From Vreelandella jeotgali Hwa (GTDB taxonomy: Bacteria > Pseudomonadota > Gammaproteobacteria > Pseudomonadales > Halomonadaceae), in contig NZ_AMQY01000010.1 in NCBI RefSeq assembly GCF_000334215.1, forward strand, positions 1 to 64,000: a stretch of 64,000 nucleotides of DNA. The letters run 5' to 3'. The notes below the pieces were generated by a model. The model was not told the DNA's origin. It did not search any database and worked only from the letters and a program-made list of their open reading frames with translations. This document shows positions 47,217-55,600 of this stretch, in pieces. Position numbers and translations under genes: made by a program. The stretch's first letter is position 1, and each line of letters starts with the position of its first letter.

Positions 47217-47708
47217 ATGGACATGCAGGCAGCCCTGCAAGGGCTAACCGGCGGGGTGCTGATCGGCCTTTCCGCCACCTGGCTGATGGCCGCGCTGGGC
47301 CGCATCGCCGGCATCAGCGGCATCGCCGCCACCCTGGTCACCGCCCGGCCGCAGCGTGAGAACGCCTGGCGGCTGGCGTTTGTGCTGGGCATCATCAGCG
47401 GGCCGCTGCTGGTCATGCTGATCAACGCGCAAACCGGCGCCGGCCTGGGCAACGTCGCCGGGGCAGCGGGCGCGTCGGGAACGTCGGCGAGTGCGATTAT
47501 CGGCGCGCCGGCCGGCGGCGTAGCGCTGATGCTCGTCGCCGGGCTGCTGGTGGGTATCGGCACCGGGCTGGGCAGCGGCTGCACCAGCGGCCACGGCGTC
47601 TGCGGGCTGGCCCGGCTGTCGCCGCGCTCGCTGGCCGCTACCCTCAGCTTTCTGGTTGCCGCCGTCATCACCGTGTTTATCGTGCGCCACGTTATCGGAG
47701 GTGAGTGA
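47217..47708 (+). CDS. YeeE/YedE-family sulfur transporter, first half (PmpA-like)
   Basis: A 163-residue membrane protein with four or five hydrophobic segments and the family motif [20 protein letters not shown]. The conserved Cys in GCTSGHG lines the pore for sulfur-containing ions such as thiosulfate in TsuA relatives. ATG 47217 follows CGGAGAGC; the longer frame from 47166 lacks support. Its TGA overlaps the next ATG (TGATG), so the two halves are coupled. Confidence 0.87.
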   Translation: MDMQAALQGLTGGVLIGLSATWLMAALGRIAGISGIAATLVTARPQRENAWRLAFVLGIISGPLLVMLINAQTGAGLGNVAGAAGASGTSASAIIGAPAGGVALMLVAGLLVGIGTGLGSGCTSGHGVCGLARLSPRSLAATLSFLVAAVITVFIVRHVIGGE

Positions 47709-48133
47709 TGAAAACCCGCTTGACCAAAACGCTGGCAGGCTACATCGCCGGGCTGCTGTTCGGCCTGGGGCTGGCGCTCGCCGGCATGACCGACCCGGCG
47801 CGAGTGCTGGGCTTTCTCGACATCGCCGGCGCCTGGGACCCCACGCTCATGTTCGTGCTCGGCGGCGCAGTAGTCACCACCTTCATCGGCTACCGCCTGG
47901 TGTTGCGCGGCACCGGCCCGCTGTTCGGCCGGTACTTTCAGCTGCCCACCCGCCGCGAGCTGGACGCTCGCCTGCTGGGCGGGTCGGCGCTGTTCGGCAT
48001 CGGCTGGGGGCTGTCCGGCTACTGCCCCGGCCCGGCAATCGCCTCGCTCGCGGCGCCCAGCGCCCCGCTCATCGCCATGCTCGCCGCCATGATCGTCGGC
48101 TGGCAGCTGGCCCGGCGCCAAGGCAGCCACTAA
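47708..48133 (+). CDS. YeeE/YedE-family sulfur transporter, second half (PmpB-like)
   Basis: A 141-residue membrane protein with the paired motif GWGLSGYCPGPAIASL containing the pore cysteine, and the start GYIAGLLFGLGLALAGMTDPARVLGFLD. With the preceding gene it likely forms a two-subunit transporter that exports or imports sulfide-derived sulfur. It ends the bigR-like operon and converges with the next gene. Confidence 0.87.
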   Translation: MKTRLTKTLAGYIAGLLFGLGLALAGMTDPARVLGFLDIAGAWDPTLMFVLGGAVVTTFIGYRLVLRGTGPLFGRYFQLPTRRELDARLLGGSALFGIGWGLSGYCPGPAIASLAAPSAPLIAMLAAMIVGWQLARRQGSH

Positions 48134-48149
48134 CGGCGCACCGCCGCGA

Positions 48150-49232
48150 CTACTCCTGCTCGACCTTCATGCTCAGGCGGTCGGGCAGCGCCAGCGGGTC
48201 GCTGGCCAGCTGCTGAAGGTTGGCCTCATCCGGCACGTCCAGATGAATACTCAACGCCTCGGCGTCGCCCGCCATCATCGCCACCAGGCCGTTGGCAATC
48301 TGCTTGACCCCGGGCCCGTACATCTGCCCGAAGCCCTCGGCCTGAGTGCGCGCCTGCTCCATGAAATCAGTCTCGGACATCCCCTGCATCGCCGCCAGCG
48401 ACGCCGGCAGGCGCCCGAACAGCCCCTGCTCGGTGAGCGTCATATCCATATCGCCGCCCAGCAGCGTCACGCCCTCAAGATCATCCAGCCCGTCCACGCC
48501 GGCAGCCAGCGCCTTCGGGTCGGCGCCCTCGGGCAGGCGGGCCGTCACATCGGTAGTGATCTGCCAGCCCAGCGCATCGCCAATGCGCAGCCGGCTGTCA
48601 CCGGTGAAACGGGTCGCGCCGCCGTCATCCTCCTGGCGGCCGTTGGCCTGCGCATCAAGATGAAGCACACCGCTGCCGTCGGTCACCAGATTGCTGACCA
48701 TACGCAAGGGGCTACGCTGGTCCGCCGGCGCCTGAGCGATCAGCGGGTCCAGCTCCAGCGTCAGCGCATCCAGCGTAAAGCGGCCTTCGTTCTCGTCGCG
48801 GGTATCCACATCCAGCGCCGCCAGCGAGCCCGTCAGCCGGTCCAGATCAACATCCAGATCCTTCAGCGCCAGGCGGTCCAGCTCGGGCTCGTCATCATCC
48901 AGCCCGCTGAAACCGCGCAGCGTGCCCGAGCCCAGCGCCACGCTGCCGCTGCCCAGCTCGTCCAGGTTTTTCAACTGGCCCTCCAGCCCGCTGAACGTCA
49001 GATGCTCCACGGCCTGATCGCTAACGCCGCTGGCCGTCAGCTGGTCGATAGTCACATGCCCGCCGGCGTCATCCGCCGAGCCTTGCAGTGCCACGTCCAG
49101 CGACTCGGCGCTGATATCCGCCGTCAGATCATCCGTATCGGCCTGCGCCGACAGCACCGGCGCCAGGCAGGCAGACGTCACCAAAGCCAGCGGTAAAAAC
49201 GCTGAAAGGGCAACGCGATCAGTCATCAACAT
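48150..49232 (-). CDS. Secreted protein of unknown function
   Basis: A 360-residue protein with a signal peptide (LPLALVTSACLAPVLSAQA, cleavage before DTDD). The body is acidic and built of repeated short strands of the form LxLxxLxVDLDRLxG, suggesting an elongated beta structure, followed by a more helical C-terminal part. It resembles YdgA/DUF945 or AsmA-like periplasmic proteins in texture only; I do not recognise a family. The Cys in TSACLAP is not in a clear lipobox. GGAG lies seven bases before ATG 49232. Confidence 0.7.
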   Translation of the reverse strand: MLMTDRVALSAFLPLALVTSACLAPVLSAQADTDDLTADISAESLDVALQGSADDAGGHVTIDQLTASGVSDQAVEHLTFSGLEGQLKNLDELGSGSVALGSGTLRGFSGLDDDEPELDRLALKDLDVDLDRLTGSLAALDVDTRDENEGRFTLDALTLELDPLIAQAPADQRSPLRMVSNLVTDGSGVLHLDAQANGRQEDDGGATRFTGDSRLRIGDALGWQITTDVTARLPEGADPKALAAGVDGLDDLEGVTLLGGDMDMTLTEQGLFGRLPASLAAMQGMSETDFMEQARTQAEGFGQMYGPGVKQIANGLVAMMAGDAEALSIHLDVPDEANLQQLASDPLALPDRLSMKVEQE

Positions 49233-49381
49233 GGCGTTTCACTCCGGGTAGGTTGTTATACTTCAGCGGCTTGTATCGCCGCCATCGATCCTCACAGTCA
49301 GTTTTCACAGACAATGTCGGAGCCGGCAGGCAGACTTGTCAACGGCTCGCGCCGCAGCGTCATCCGCTCGACGCCCGACGA

Positions 49382-49478
49382 GCCGTGAACCGGTCGGCGA
49401 GGGGGTTCTACGCCAAGGATGGCGTAGATAGCGTCCAGGGAGGGATTGATAGCGCCCCCTCGCCGACCGGTTCACGGC
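49382..49478. repeat. Nested inverted repeat with perfect 24-bp arms
   Basis: Bases 49382-49405 are the exact reverse complement of 49455-49478. Within the 49-base loop a second perfect hairpin (TCTACGCC/GGCGTAGA, 49407-49428) occurs. The structure lies 54 bp upstream of the SbcD-like gene. It resembles an extragenic palindromic element or a small non-autonomous transposon rather than a terminator, as no T run follows. Confidence 0.85.
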
Positions 49479-49531
49479 ATGGTCAGAGATTTCTGAAACC
49501 ACCCCGGCATTTATCGCGCAAGGAGGCCGCC

Positions 49532-50677
49532 ATGCCCCGATTCCTCCACACCGCCGACTGGCAGATCGGCCGCCAGTACGCCCGCTTCGAGACCGAAGAC
49601 GCCACCGCCCTGGCCGAAGCCCGCTTCGCAGCGGTCGAACGCCTGGCCGAAGTCGCCACCGCCGAAGCCGTCGACGCCGTCCTCGTCGCCGGCGACCTCT
49701 TCGACGCCCAGACCCTCGGCGACCGCACCCTGCACCGCACCTTCCAGGCCATGAGCGGCTATACCGGCCCCTGGCTGATGCTCCCCGGCAACCACGACGC
49801 CGCCCTGGCCGAAAGCATCTGGCACCGCGCCCGGCGCATCGGCGCCATACCGCCCAACGCCCACCTGCTCAGCGAGCCCGAGCCCCTTGAGCTGGAAAGC
49901 GCCGGCAGCGTCATCCTCCCCGCGCCGCTCACCCAGCGCCAGACACCCCAGGACCTCACCGCCTGGCTCGACACCGCCAACACCGCCGACGACCGGCTGC
50001 GCATCGGCCTCGCCCACGGCAGCGTCGAAGGCCAGCTGCCCGAAGCGCTCGACGCCACCAACGCTATCGCCACCAACCCCATCGCCGCCGACCGCGCCGC
50101 CACCGCCCGGCTCGACTACCTCGCGCTGGGCGATTGGCACGGCCTCAAACAGATCGACGCCCGCACCTGGTACAGCGGCACCCCCGAGCCCGACCGCTTC
50201 AAGGACAACGGCGCCGGCCAGGCACTATGCGTCGACATCGACCGCCCCGGCGCCGCGCCCCGAGTCACGCCCATTGCCATCGGCCGCCACGCCTGGCACC
50301 AGTGGCAGCGCCACCTCACCGTCGCCTCCGACCTCGACGCCCTGCTCGCCGAGCTTGACGCCCTGCCCGCCATGTCGGTGCTCGACCTCACCCTCACCGG
50401 CGAGCTCGACCTCGCCGGCCGCGAGCGCCTTGACCGCGCCCTGGGCGCCGCCGCCGGCCGCCACCGCAGCCTGCAAACCCACCGCGACGCGCTCGCGCTC
50501 ACCCCCACCGCCGACGACATCGCCGCCCTGCACGCCGACGGCTACGTCGGCAACGTCATCCACGAGCTACAGCAGCGCCAGACCCAGGGCGACCCCGACG
50601 CCGACACCGCGCGCCACGCCCTCGGCCTGCTCGCCGGCCTGCTGCGCGACCAACCCGGCCAGGAGGGCCAGCCATGA
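49532..50677 (+). CDS. SbcD/YhaO-like DNA repair exonuclease subunit (metallophosphoesterase)
   Basis: A 381-residue calcineurin-like phosphoesterase with the Mre11/SbcD metal motifs FLHTADWQIG, VLVAGDLFDAQTL, LPGNHDAA, GLAHGSVEG and LALGDWHG. It should cleave DNA ends or hairpins together with its ATPase partner encoded directly downstream; the start of that gene overlaps this stop (ATGA). ATG 49532 has AAGGAGG five bases upstream. It is closer to the YhaO branch than to E. coli SbcD. Confidence 0.88.
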   Translation: MPRFLHTADWQIGRQYARFETEDATALAEARFAAVERLAEVATAEAVDAVLVAGDLFDAQTLGDRTLHRTFQAMSGYTGPWLMLPGNHDAALAESIWHRARRIGAIPPNAHLLSEPEPLELESAGSVILPAPLTQRQTPQDLTAWLDTANTADDRLRIGLAHGSVEGQLPEALDATNAIATNPIAADRAATARLDYLALGDWHGLKQIDARTWYSGTPEPDRFKDNGAGQALCVDIDRPGAAPRVTPIAIGRHAWHQWQRHLTVASDLDALLAELDALPAMSVLDLTLTGELDLAGRERLDRALGAAAGRHRSLQTHRDALALTPTADDIAALHADGYVGNVIHELQQRQTQGDPDADTARHALGLLAGLLRDQPGQEGQP

Positions 50678-53529
50678 AACTCACCCGCCTGCGACTGGAG
50701 CAGTTTCAGCAGTTCCGCACCCCGCTGGAAATCACCCACCTCGACCCCGGCCTCAACCTCTTCGTCGGCCCCAACGAATCCGGCAAAAGCACCCTGGTGC
50801 GCGCCATCCGCGCCGCCTTCTTCGAGCGCCACCAGACCAACAGCGTCGCCCACCTCAAACCCTGGGACGACTCCGCCGCCGCGCCCACCGTCGCCCTGGC
50901 GTTTGACTGGCAGGGCCGCCACTGGACGCTGGACAAACGCTTCCTCCACCAGCCGCGCTGCGACCTCCAGGCCGACGGCGAGGCCTACACCGGCAGCGCC
51001 GCCGACGACCGCCTGGCCCGGCTGCTGGGCTACGAATTTCCCGGACGCGGCGCGAGCAAGGCCGAACATCGCGGCATCCCCGGCCTGCTCTGGGTCGAAC
51101 AGGGCGCCGTCCAGAACATGCGCGACCCCGTGGACCACGCCCGCGAACACCTGCAAACCGCCCTCGGCCAGGCGCTGGAGGAAGGCGTCGCGGAGAAAGA
51201 AGCGGAAGAACAGGGCGCTGACAACGCCAATGCTGACAATCCCGGAGCTGACAATTCTGGTACTGATAACATAAGCAGCGCCCTCGGCAACGCCCTGGGC
51301 CACGTCGCCAGCACCACCGGCGATGCGCTCATCGCCCGGGTCGAAAAAGCCCGCGGCAAACTGCTCACCCCCACCGGCAAAACCACCGGCGACTACCGCC
51401 AGGCCGAGCAGGACTGCGCCCGGCTCGCCGAAGAGCTGGACACCCTCGACCGCCAGGTCGACGCCTACCGCGACCAGGTCGACCGCCTGGGCGAGCTCCA
51501 GCGCCAGCGCCGCGAGATAGACGCCCACCGCCCCTGGCAGGCCCAGCAGCAACGCGCCGACGACACCCGCCGCCAGCTCGACGCCGTTCACGCCCGCCAG
51601 CAGGACCAGCACCGCGAACAGCGCGAGCACGACGCCTGCCGGCGCCAGCAGACGCTCTACCGCCAGCAGCTGCAGGACCTGGACCACCAGGCCCGCCAGC
51701 TCGAACAGCGCCGGGCCGATACCCGGCAGGCGCAGCAGCACCTGGACCAGCGAAAGGCCGGCGACGACGCCATCCGCCAGCGCCTGCAACGCGCCCGGGC
51801 CGACTACCGCCACGCCGAACGCGCCCTCGACGCCGCCCGCCGGCACGCCCACCGCCGGACCCTGGAAGCCGAGCAGCAAAACCTCGCCGACCAGGCCACC
51901 CGGCTCAACGACGCCCTGGCCGACGCCCGCCGCCTGGCCGCCACCCTCGATGAGCTCACCCGCGAGCACCAGGCCCAGCACCTCGACCCCGACGCCCTGC
52001 GCCGGCTGCAACACATCGAGGCCGAGCGCGACAAACTCGCCATCCAGCAGCAGGCCATCGCCACCCGCCTGGCCTACCGCCTGGAAGACGGCCGGCAGCT
52101 CACCCTCAACGACCAGCCGCTGAGCGGGCAGGGCGAGCAGGAATTGCTGGCCGCCGCCGAGCTGCGCATCCCCGGCGTGGGGCAGCTCACCGTCACCCCC
52201 GGCGGCGGCGATGTAGCCGACCTCGCGCGCCGCCAGCAGCGCCACACCGCCGAGCGCGACGCCCTGCTGCAACAGCTGGGCGTCGCCAGCCTCACCGACG
52301 CCGACACCCGCGCCGCCCGCGCCGACGACCTCGACCGCCGCCGGCAACGCGAACGCGCCCAGCTCAAGGGCCTCGCCCCCCGGGGGCTCGACGCCCTGGC
52401 CGGCGAGCACCGGCGCATCGAACAGCGCCGCGAGCAGCTGTCCCAGGAGCTTTCTCAAGAGCTGTCTCAAGAACAGCCTCAAGAGCGTTCTCAAGAGCTG
52501 ACAAATACTGAAACTGAAAAAGAGCTGCAAAGCGACGCAGCACCGCTCGACGAAGACGCCGCCCGGGCCGCGCTGGCCACCGCCGACGAACGCCTCAAGG
52601 CCGCCGAACACGCCGACATCGCCCACCGCGAAGCCCTCAGCCTCGCCGGCCAGGCGCTGGCCACCGCCGAGGCCGAATGGCAGCGCCAGCACGACGCCCT
52701 CCAGGCCCCCGGCCGCCGGCAGCGCCACGACGACGCGCAAAACGCCCTCACCGACCTCCAGGCCCGGGCAGACGCCCTGGCCGACTCCCTCGCCCGGCGC
52801 CAGCGCGAAATCGACGCCGCCGACCCCGACGGCCTGGCGCAGGACCTCGCGCGCTACACCCGCGCCGCCGAGGCGCTGCAACGCCAGGCCGACACCCGCC
52901 AGCACGAGATTCACGAGCTCCACATCCGCCTGGAAACCCAGGGCGCCCAGGGCCTCGAAGAGCAGCGCGACGCCGCCCGCCAGCAGCACCGCGACCGCCA
53001 GCGCCGCCGCGACGAACTCCAGCGCCGCGCCCGGGCGTTAGAGCTTCTCCTGCAACTGCTCAAGGAGCAGCGCCAGGCCGTCACCCGGCGGCTCCAGGCG
53101 CCGCTGCAACGCCACCTGGACCACTACCTCAAGCGGCTCTTCCCCGGCGCCGAGCTCAGCGTGGACGCCCACTTGCAGCCGCAAACGCTGATTCGCCCCG
53201 GCGCCAGTCGCGCCGAGCGCGACGACCTGGAGGCGTTAAGCTACGGCGCCCGGGAGCAAATGGGGCTCATCAGCCGCCTGGCCTACGCCGACCTCCTCCG
53301 CCAGGCCGGCCGGCCCACCCTCATCATCCTCGACGACGCCCTGGTCCACTGCGACCGCGCCCGCCGCGAGCAGATGAAGCGCATCCTCTTTGACGCCGCC
53401 CGGCGCCACCAGATCCTGCTGTTCACCTGCCACCCCGAACACTGGCACGACCTCGGCGCCGCCCCCCGCGAGCTCCCCGCGCTCAAACTCGCGCCGGCGC
53501 CCGAAGGCGCCGACCCCCGGGCCACATAA
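50674..53529 (+). CDS. SbcC/YhaN-like AAA ATPase (Rad50-type)
   Basis: A 951-residue Rad50/SbcC-type protein. Walker A is LFVGPNESGKSTLVRAI, followed by very long Arg/Gln/Ala-rich coiled coils. The C-terminal head has a signature-like LSYGAREQMGLISRLAYADLL and Walker B TLIILDDALVHCD. Two in-frame minisatellites extend it: 15-bp units at 51217-51270 encoding an ADN-rich stretch, and 12-bp units at 52439-52500 encoding SQEL repeats. Codon use is extreme (mostly GCC, CTC, CGC), which also creates a long antisense open frame. With the SbcD-like subunit it forms a nuclease complex for DNA ends. Confidence 0.88.
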   Translation: MKLTRLRLEQFQQFRTPLEITHLDPGLNLFVGPNESGKSTLVRAIRAAFFERHQTNSVAHLKPWDDSAAAPTVALAFDWQGRHWTLDKRFLHQPRCDLQADGEAYTGSAADDRLARLLGYEFPGRGASKAEHRGIPGLLWVEQGAVQNMRDPVDHAREHLQTALGQALEEGVAEKEAEEQGADNANADNPGADNSGTDNISSALGNALGHVASTTGDALIARVEKARGKLLTPTGKTTGDYRQAEQDCARLAEELDTLDRQVDAYRDQVDRLGELQRQRREIDAHRPWQAQQQRADDTRRQLDAVHARQQDQHREQREHDACRRQQTLYRQQLQDLDHQARQLEQRRADTRQAQQHLDQRKAGDDAIRQRLQRARADYRHAERALDAARRHAHRRTLEAEQQNLADQATRLNDALADARRLAATLDELTREHQAQHLDPDALRRLQHIEAERDKLAIQQQAIATRLAYRLEDGRQLTLNDQPLSGQGEQELLAAAELRIPGVGQLTVTPGGGDVADLARRQQRHTAERDALLQQLGVASLTDADTRAARADDLDRRRQRERAQLKGLAPRGLDALAGEHRRIEQRREQLSQELSQELSQEQPQERSQELTNTETEKELQSDAAPLDEDAARAALATADERLKAAEHADIAHREALSLAGQALATAEAEWQRQHDALQAPGRRQRHDDAQNALTDLQARADALADSLARRQREIDAADPDGLAQDLARYTRAAEALQRQADTRQHEIHELHIRLETQGAQGLEEQRDAARQQHRDRQRRRDELQRRARALELLLQLLKEQRQAVTRRLQAPLQRHLDHYLKRLFPGAELSVDAHLQPQTLIRPGASRAERDDLEALSYGAREQMGLISRLAYADLLRQAGRPTLIILDDALVHCDRARREQMKRILFDAARRHQILLFTCHPEHWHDLGAAPRELPALKLAPAPEGADPRAT
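51217..51270 (+). repeat. 15-bp in-frame tandem repeat in the SbcC-like gene
   Basis: GCTGACAACGCCAAT, GCTGACAATCCCGGA and GCTGACAATTCTGGT, plus a partial unit, encode ADNAN-ADNPG-ADNSG-TDN. Lower GC than the gene around it. Confidence 0.8.
52439..52500 (+). repeat. 12-bp in-frame tandem repeat in the SbcC-like gene
   Basis: Units of the form CTGTCTCAAGAG repeat about five times and encode SQEL-type repeats inside the coiled coil. Confidence 0.8.
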
Positions 53530-53592
53530 GCTGCCATCCGCCACAATAAAGCGCCGGATACATTCTGTTACAGTAAAATCCCGCCGCCGCCC

Positions 53593-53619
53593 TAAAGCTT
53601 TTCCCCCGGCGGCCGTTAA
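53593..53619 (+). promoter_or_regulatory. Sigma-28 (FliA) promoter of flagellin
   Basis: TAAA, a spacer of exactly 15 bases and GCCGTTAA match the sigma-28 consensus TAAA-N15-GCCGATAA at all but one position. It lies 86 bp before the flagellin start. Confidence 0.85.
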
Positions 53620-53704
53620 TTGACACAACGGCGCACGTACAGTGGCCGCAAAGCTGGCGCCAGGGGCCATCACCCGGCCAGATGACACCGAAAGGAGAAT
53701 CACC

Positions 53705-54964
53705 ATGTCAGTGATCAATACCAACATCACCTCCATGATCGCCCAGCAGAATCTCAACGATTCCAAAGGCGCGCTGGAAACCAACATGGAGCGTCTGTCC
53801 TCCGGCCTGCGCATCAACAGCGCCAAGGATGATGCGGCCGGTCAGGCCATCGCCAACCGCTTTGAAGCGCAGACCACCGGCCTGGCTCAGGCGCAGCGTA
53901 ACGCCAGCGACGGTATCTCCGTTGCGCAAACCGCCGAAGGCGCGCTCGACCAGATCAACGACAACGTCCAGCGCGTGCGTGAGCTGACGGTTCAGGCGAA
54001 AAACGGCACCAACAGCCAGCAGGACCTGACCTCCATCCAGGACGAGATTAACCAGCGCACCGACGAAATTGACCGCATCTCCAAGCAGACCGACTTCAAC
54101 GGCGTTAAAGTTCTTGACAAAGGCGTTGGTGATGAAGCGCTGCAAATTCAGGTGGGTGCCAACGATAACGAAACCATCGATATTGACCTGAAAGCCATCA
54201 ACTCCAAAGAGCTGGGCATTGATGATTTCGACGTCCAATCGCTTGAGAAGCCGACTTCTGCCTCCATCGCAACGGCGGGTTCATCTACTGGCGATGGCGA
54301 GACTGTTACCGTTGCCGGCATTGAGTTTACAGCGACAAGTACTGGTTCTGATTCACTTACCTCTGCTCAAGATGGTGAGAATGTAGTAGCGAAATCTACA
54401 GATGTGGACGTAAACTACTTTTCCGGCGACACACCTTCAGGTGTATCGGGACTTGATTCCGCTAATCTGGTAGCAACAGAAAATGGCGACCAGTTTGCCA
54501 AAGTTGGTAGCGGTGCAGATGCAGAATTCTACGAGGTAGATGTGACTGCAAAAGCGGCTAGCAGTTCTGGTAGTACGTTCGCTTCCGTCGAGGTAAATCT
54601 TAAAGACGGTGCGGATGCCGAACCGATCGACGCTACGGCCAAAGGCATCACTGATGTCCAGGCAGAGGCAGATGCCGCTGACAAGACGATGGAAAAAGGC
54701 CTTGAAACGCTGGACAGTGCGCTCAGCGACATCGATAGCCTGCGCTCCGACCTCGGTGCGATCCAGAACCGCTTTGAGTCCGCGATCAACAACCTGAGCA
54801 CCAACGAGACCAACCTCACCGACGCCCAGTCGCGCATCGAAGACGCCGACTACGCCAGTGAAGTGGCCGACATGACCAAGAACCAGATCCTGCAGCAGGC
54901 AGGCACCTCGGTACTGGCCCAGGCCAACCAGCTCCCGCAGAACGCGCTGTCGCTGCTGGGCTAA
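53705..54964 (+). CDS. fliC: Flagellin
   Basis: A 419-residue flagellin with the conserved N-terminal D0/D1 region (SVINTNITSMIAQQNLNDSK, then MERLSSGLRINSAKDDAAGQ) and C-terminal region (SRIEDADYASEVADMTKNQI and the closing NQLPQNALSLLG). The exposed middle, about residues 175-310, has fewer GC-ending codons, is rich in Ser, Thr and Asp, and has no homologue I recognise, as expected of an antigenically variable domain that may have been exchanged. ATG 53705 follows AAAGGAG. Expression by the sigma-28 promoter upstream is very likely. Two terminators follow. The FkbM/LicD/TagD-like genes downstream may modify it. Confidence 0.95.
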   Translation: MSVINTNITSMIAQQNLNDSKGALETNMERLSSGLRINSAKDDAAGQAIANRFEAQTTGLAQAQRNASDGISVAQTAEGALDQINDNVQRVRELTVQAKNGTNSQQDLTSIQDEINQRTDEIDRISKQTDFNGVKVLDKGVGDEALQIQVGANDNETIDIDLKAINSKELGIDDFDVQSLEKPTSASIATAGSSTGDGETVTVAGIEFTATSTGSDSLTSAQDGENVVAKSTDVDVNYFSGDTPSGVSGLDSANLVATENGDQFAKVGSGADAEFYEVDVTAKAASSSGSTFASVEVNLKDGADAEPIDATAKGITDVQAEADAADKTMEKGLETLDSALSDIDSLRSDLGAIQNRFESAINNLSTNETNLTDAQSRIEDADYASEVADMTKNQILQQAGTSVLAQANQLPQNALSLLG

Positions 54965-54980
54965 GCTGACCCCCTCAACC

Positions 54981-55001
54981 ACCGCCCCACGGGGCGGTTT
55001 T
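54981..55001 (+). terminator. Rho-independent terminator 1 after fliC
   Basis: ACCGCCCC and GGGGCGGT arms followed by TTTT, 17 bp after the stop codon. Confidence 0.8.
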
Positions 55002-55016
55002 GAGACTTGGATTGTA

Positions 55017-55039
55017 ACGGGCCCTGCGGGGCCCGTTTT
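55017..55039 (+). terminator. Rho-independent terminator 2 after fliC
   Basis: ACGGGCCC, loop TGCG, GGGCCCGT and TTTT form a second hairpin 16 bp past the first. Tandem terminators insulate the highly expressed flagellin gene. Confidence 0.8.
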
Positions 55040-55056
55040 GCGTTGGGGAAGAGGTT

Positions 55057-55482
55057 ATGAAAATAGAAGAAATAGAAAACGTATTCGATGATGCTGAAAG
55101 AAGAGTTTTTAAGCTTGGCTCAGATTGCTATATCTTAATCGTAGTCGAAGGCGATGCTGATGTGTGTCTGATTGATAAACCTGATGAAGAATATGTGTTT
55201 ATCAAAAGAATTGGTGGCTTTATTTTTTCACCTGTTGAGGATCCAAATGGTGACTATTTCAAAGTTATTAACATGGATCTCAGCGAAGCTGGTAAGGGGT
55301 TCCTTCGAAAAGGAATAGGAGAGAAAATAGTTGAAATAAAAGAAGACTTATGTGGCCCTGTTGTTTTCGGTAACGCTTGTGGGTTTTCTTCACAAGATGG
55401 AAGTCATCTGATTGATGATGGCTTACCGTTTGCGGAAGCTATGATGAAGAAGAAGGCTAAAAGAAATAAACTCAATTCTTGA
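55057..55482 (+). CDS. AT-rich orphan protein next to flagellin
   Basis: A 141-residue acidic protein (MKIEEIENVFDDAERRVFKL at the start) with no recognised domain, signal peptide or membrane segment. A possible ribosome site GAAGAGG precedes the ATG. Its codons are strikingly AT-rich (AAA, GAA, GAT, ATT) compared with the GC-rich genes on both sides, a sign of recent transfer. It sits between the fliC terminators and the FkbM-like gene. I do not know its function. Confidence 0.75.
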   Translation: MKIEEIENVFDDAERRVFKLGSDCYILIVVEGDADVCLIDKPDEEYVFIKRIGGFIFSPVEDPNGDYFKVINMDLSEAGKGFLRKGIGEKIVEIKEDLCGPVVFGNACGFSSQDGSHLIDDGLPFAEAMMKKKAKRNKLNS

Positions 55483-55600
55483 TAAATTCTTTTTTATCCT
55501 CTTAATTCCAACATTTTTTGTTACCCTGTCTTATCAAGTGACAGTCTGATGGCGTACCGCCGTCGGCACTCGGCGCCGCCCGGAGAACACAAGGCCTTTT

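Noticed and set aside
50542..52989. 815-codon antisense open frame over the SbcC-like gene
   Set aside because: It is the mirror of a very GC-rich coding sequence; its translation is a Gly/Val/Leu-rich pseudo-protein without domains, while the plus strand shows clear Walker motifs.
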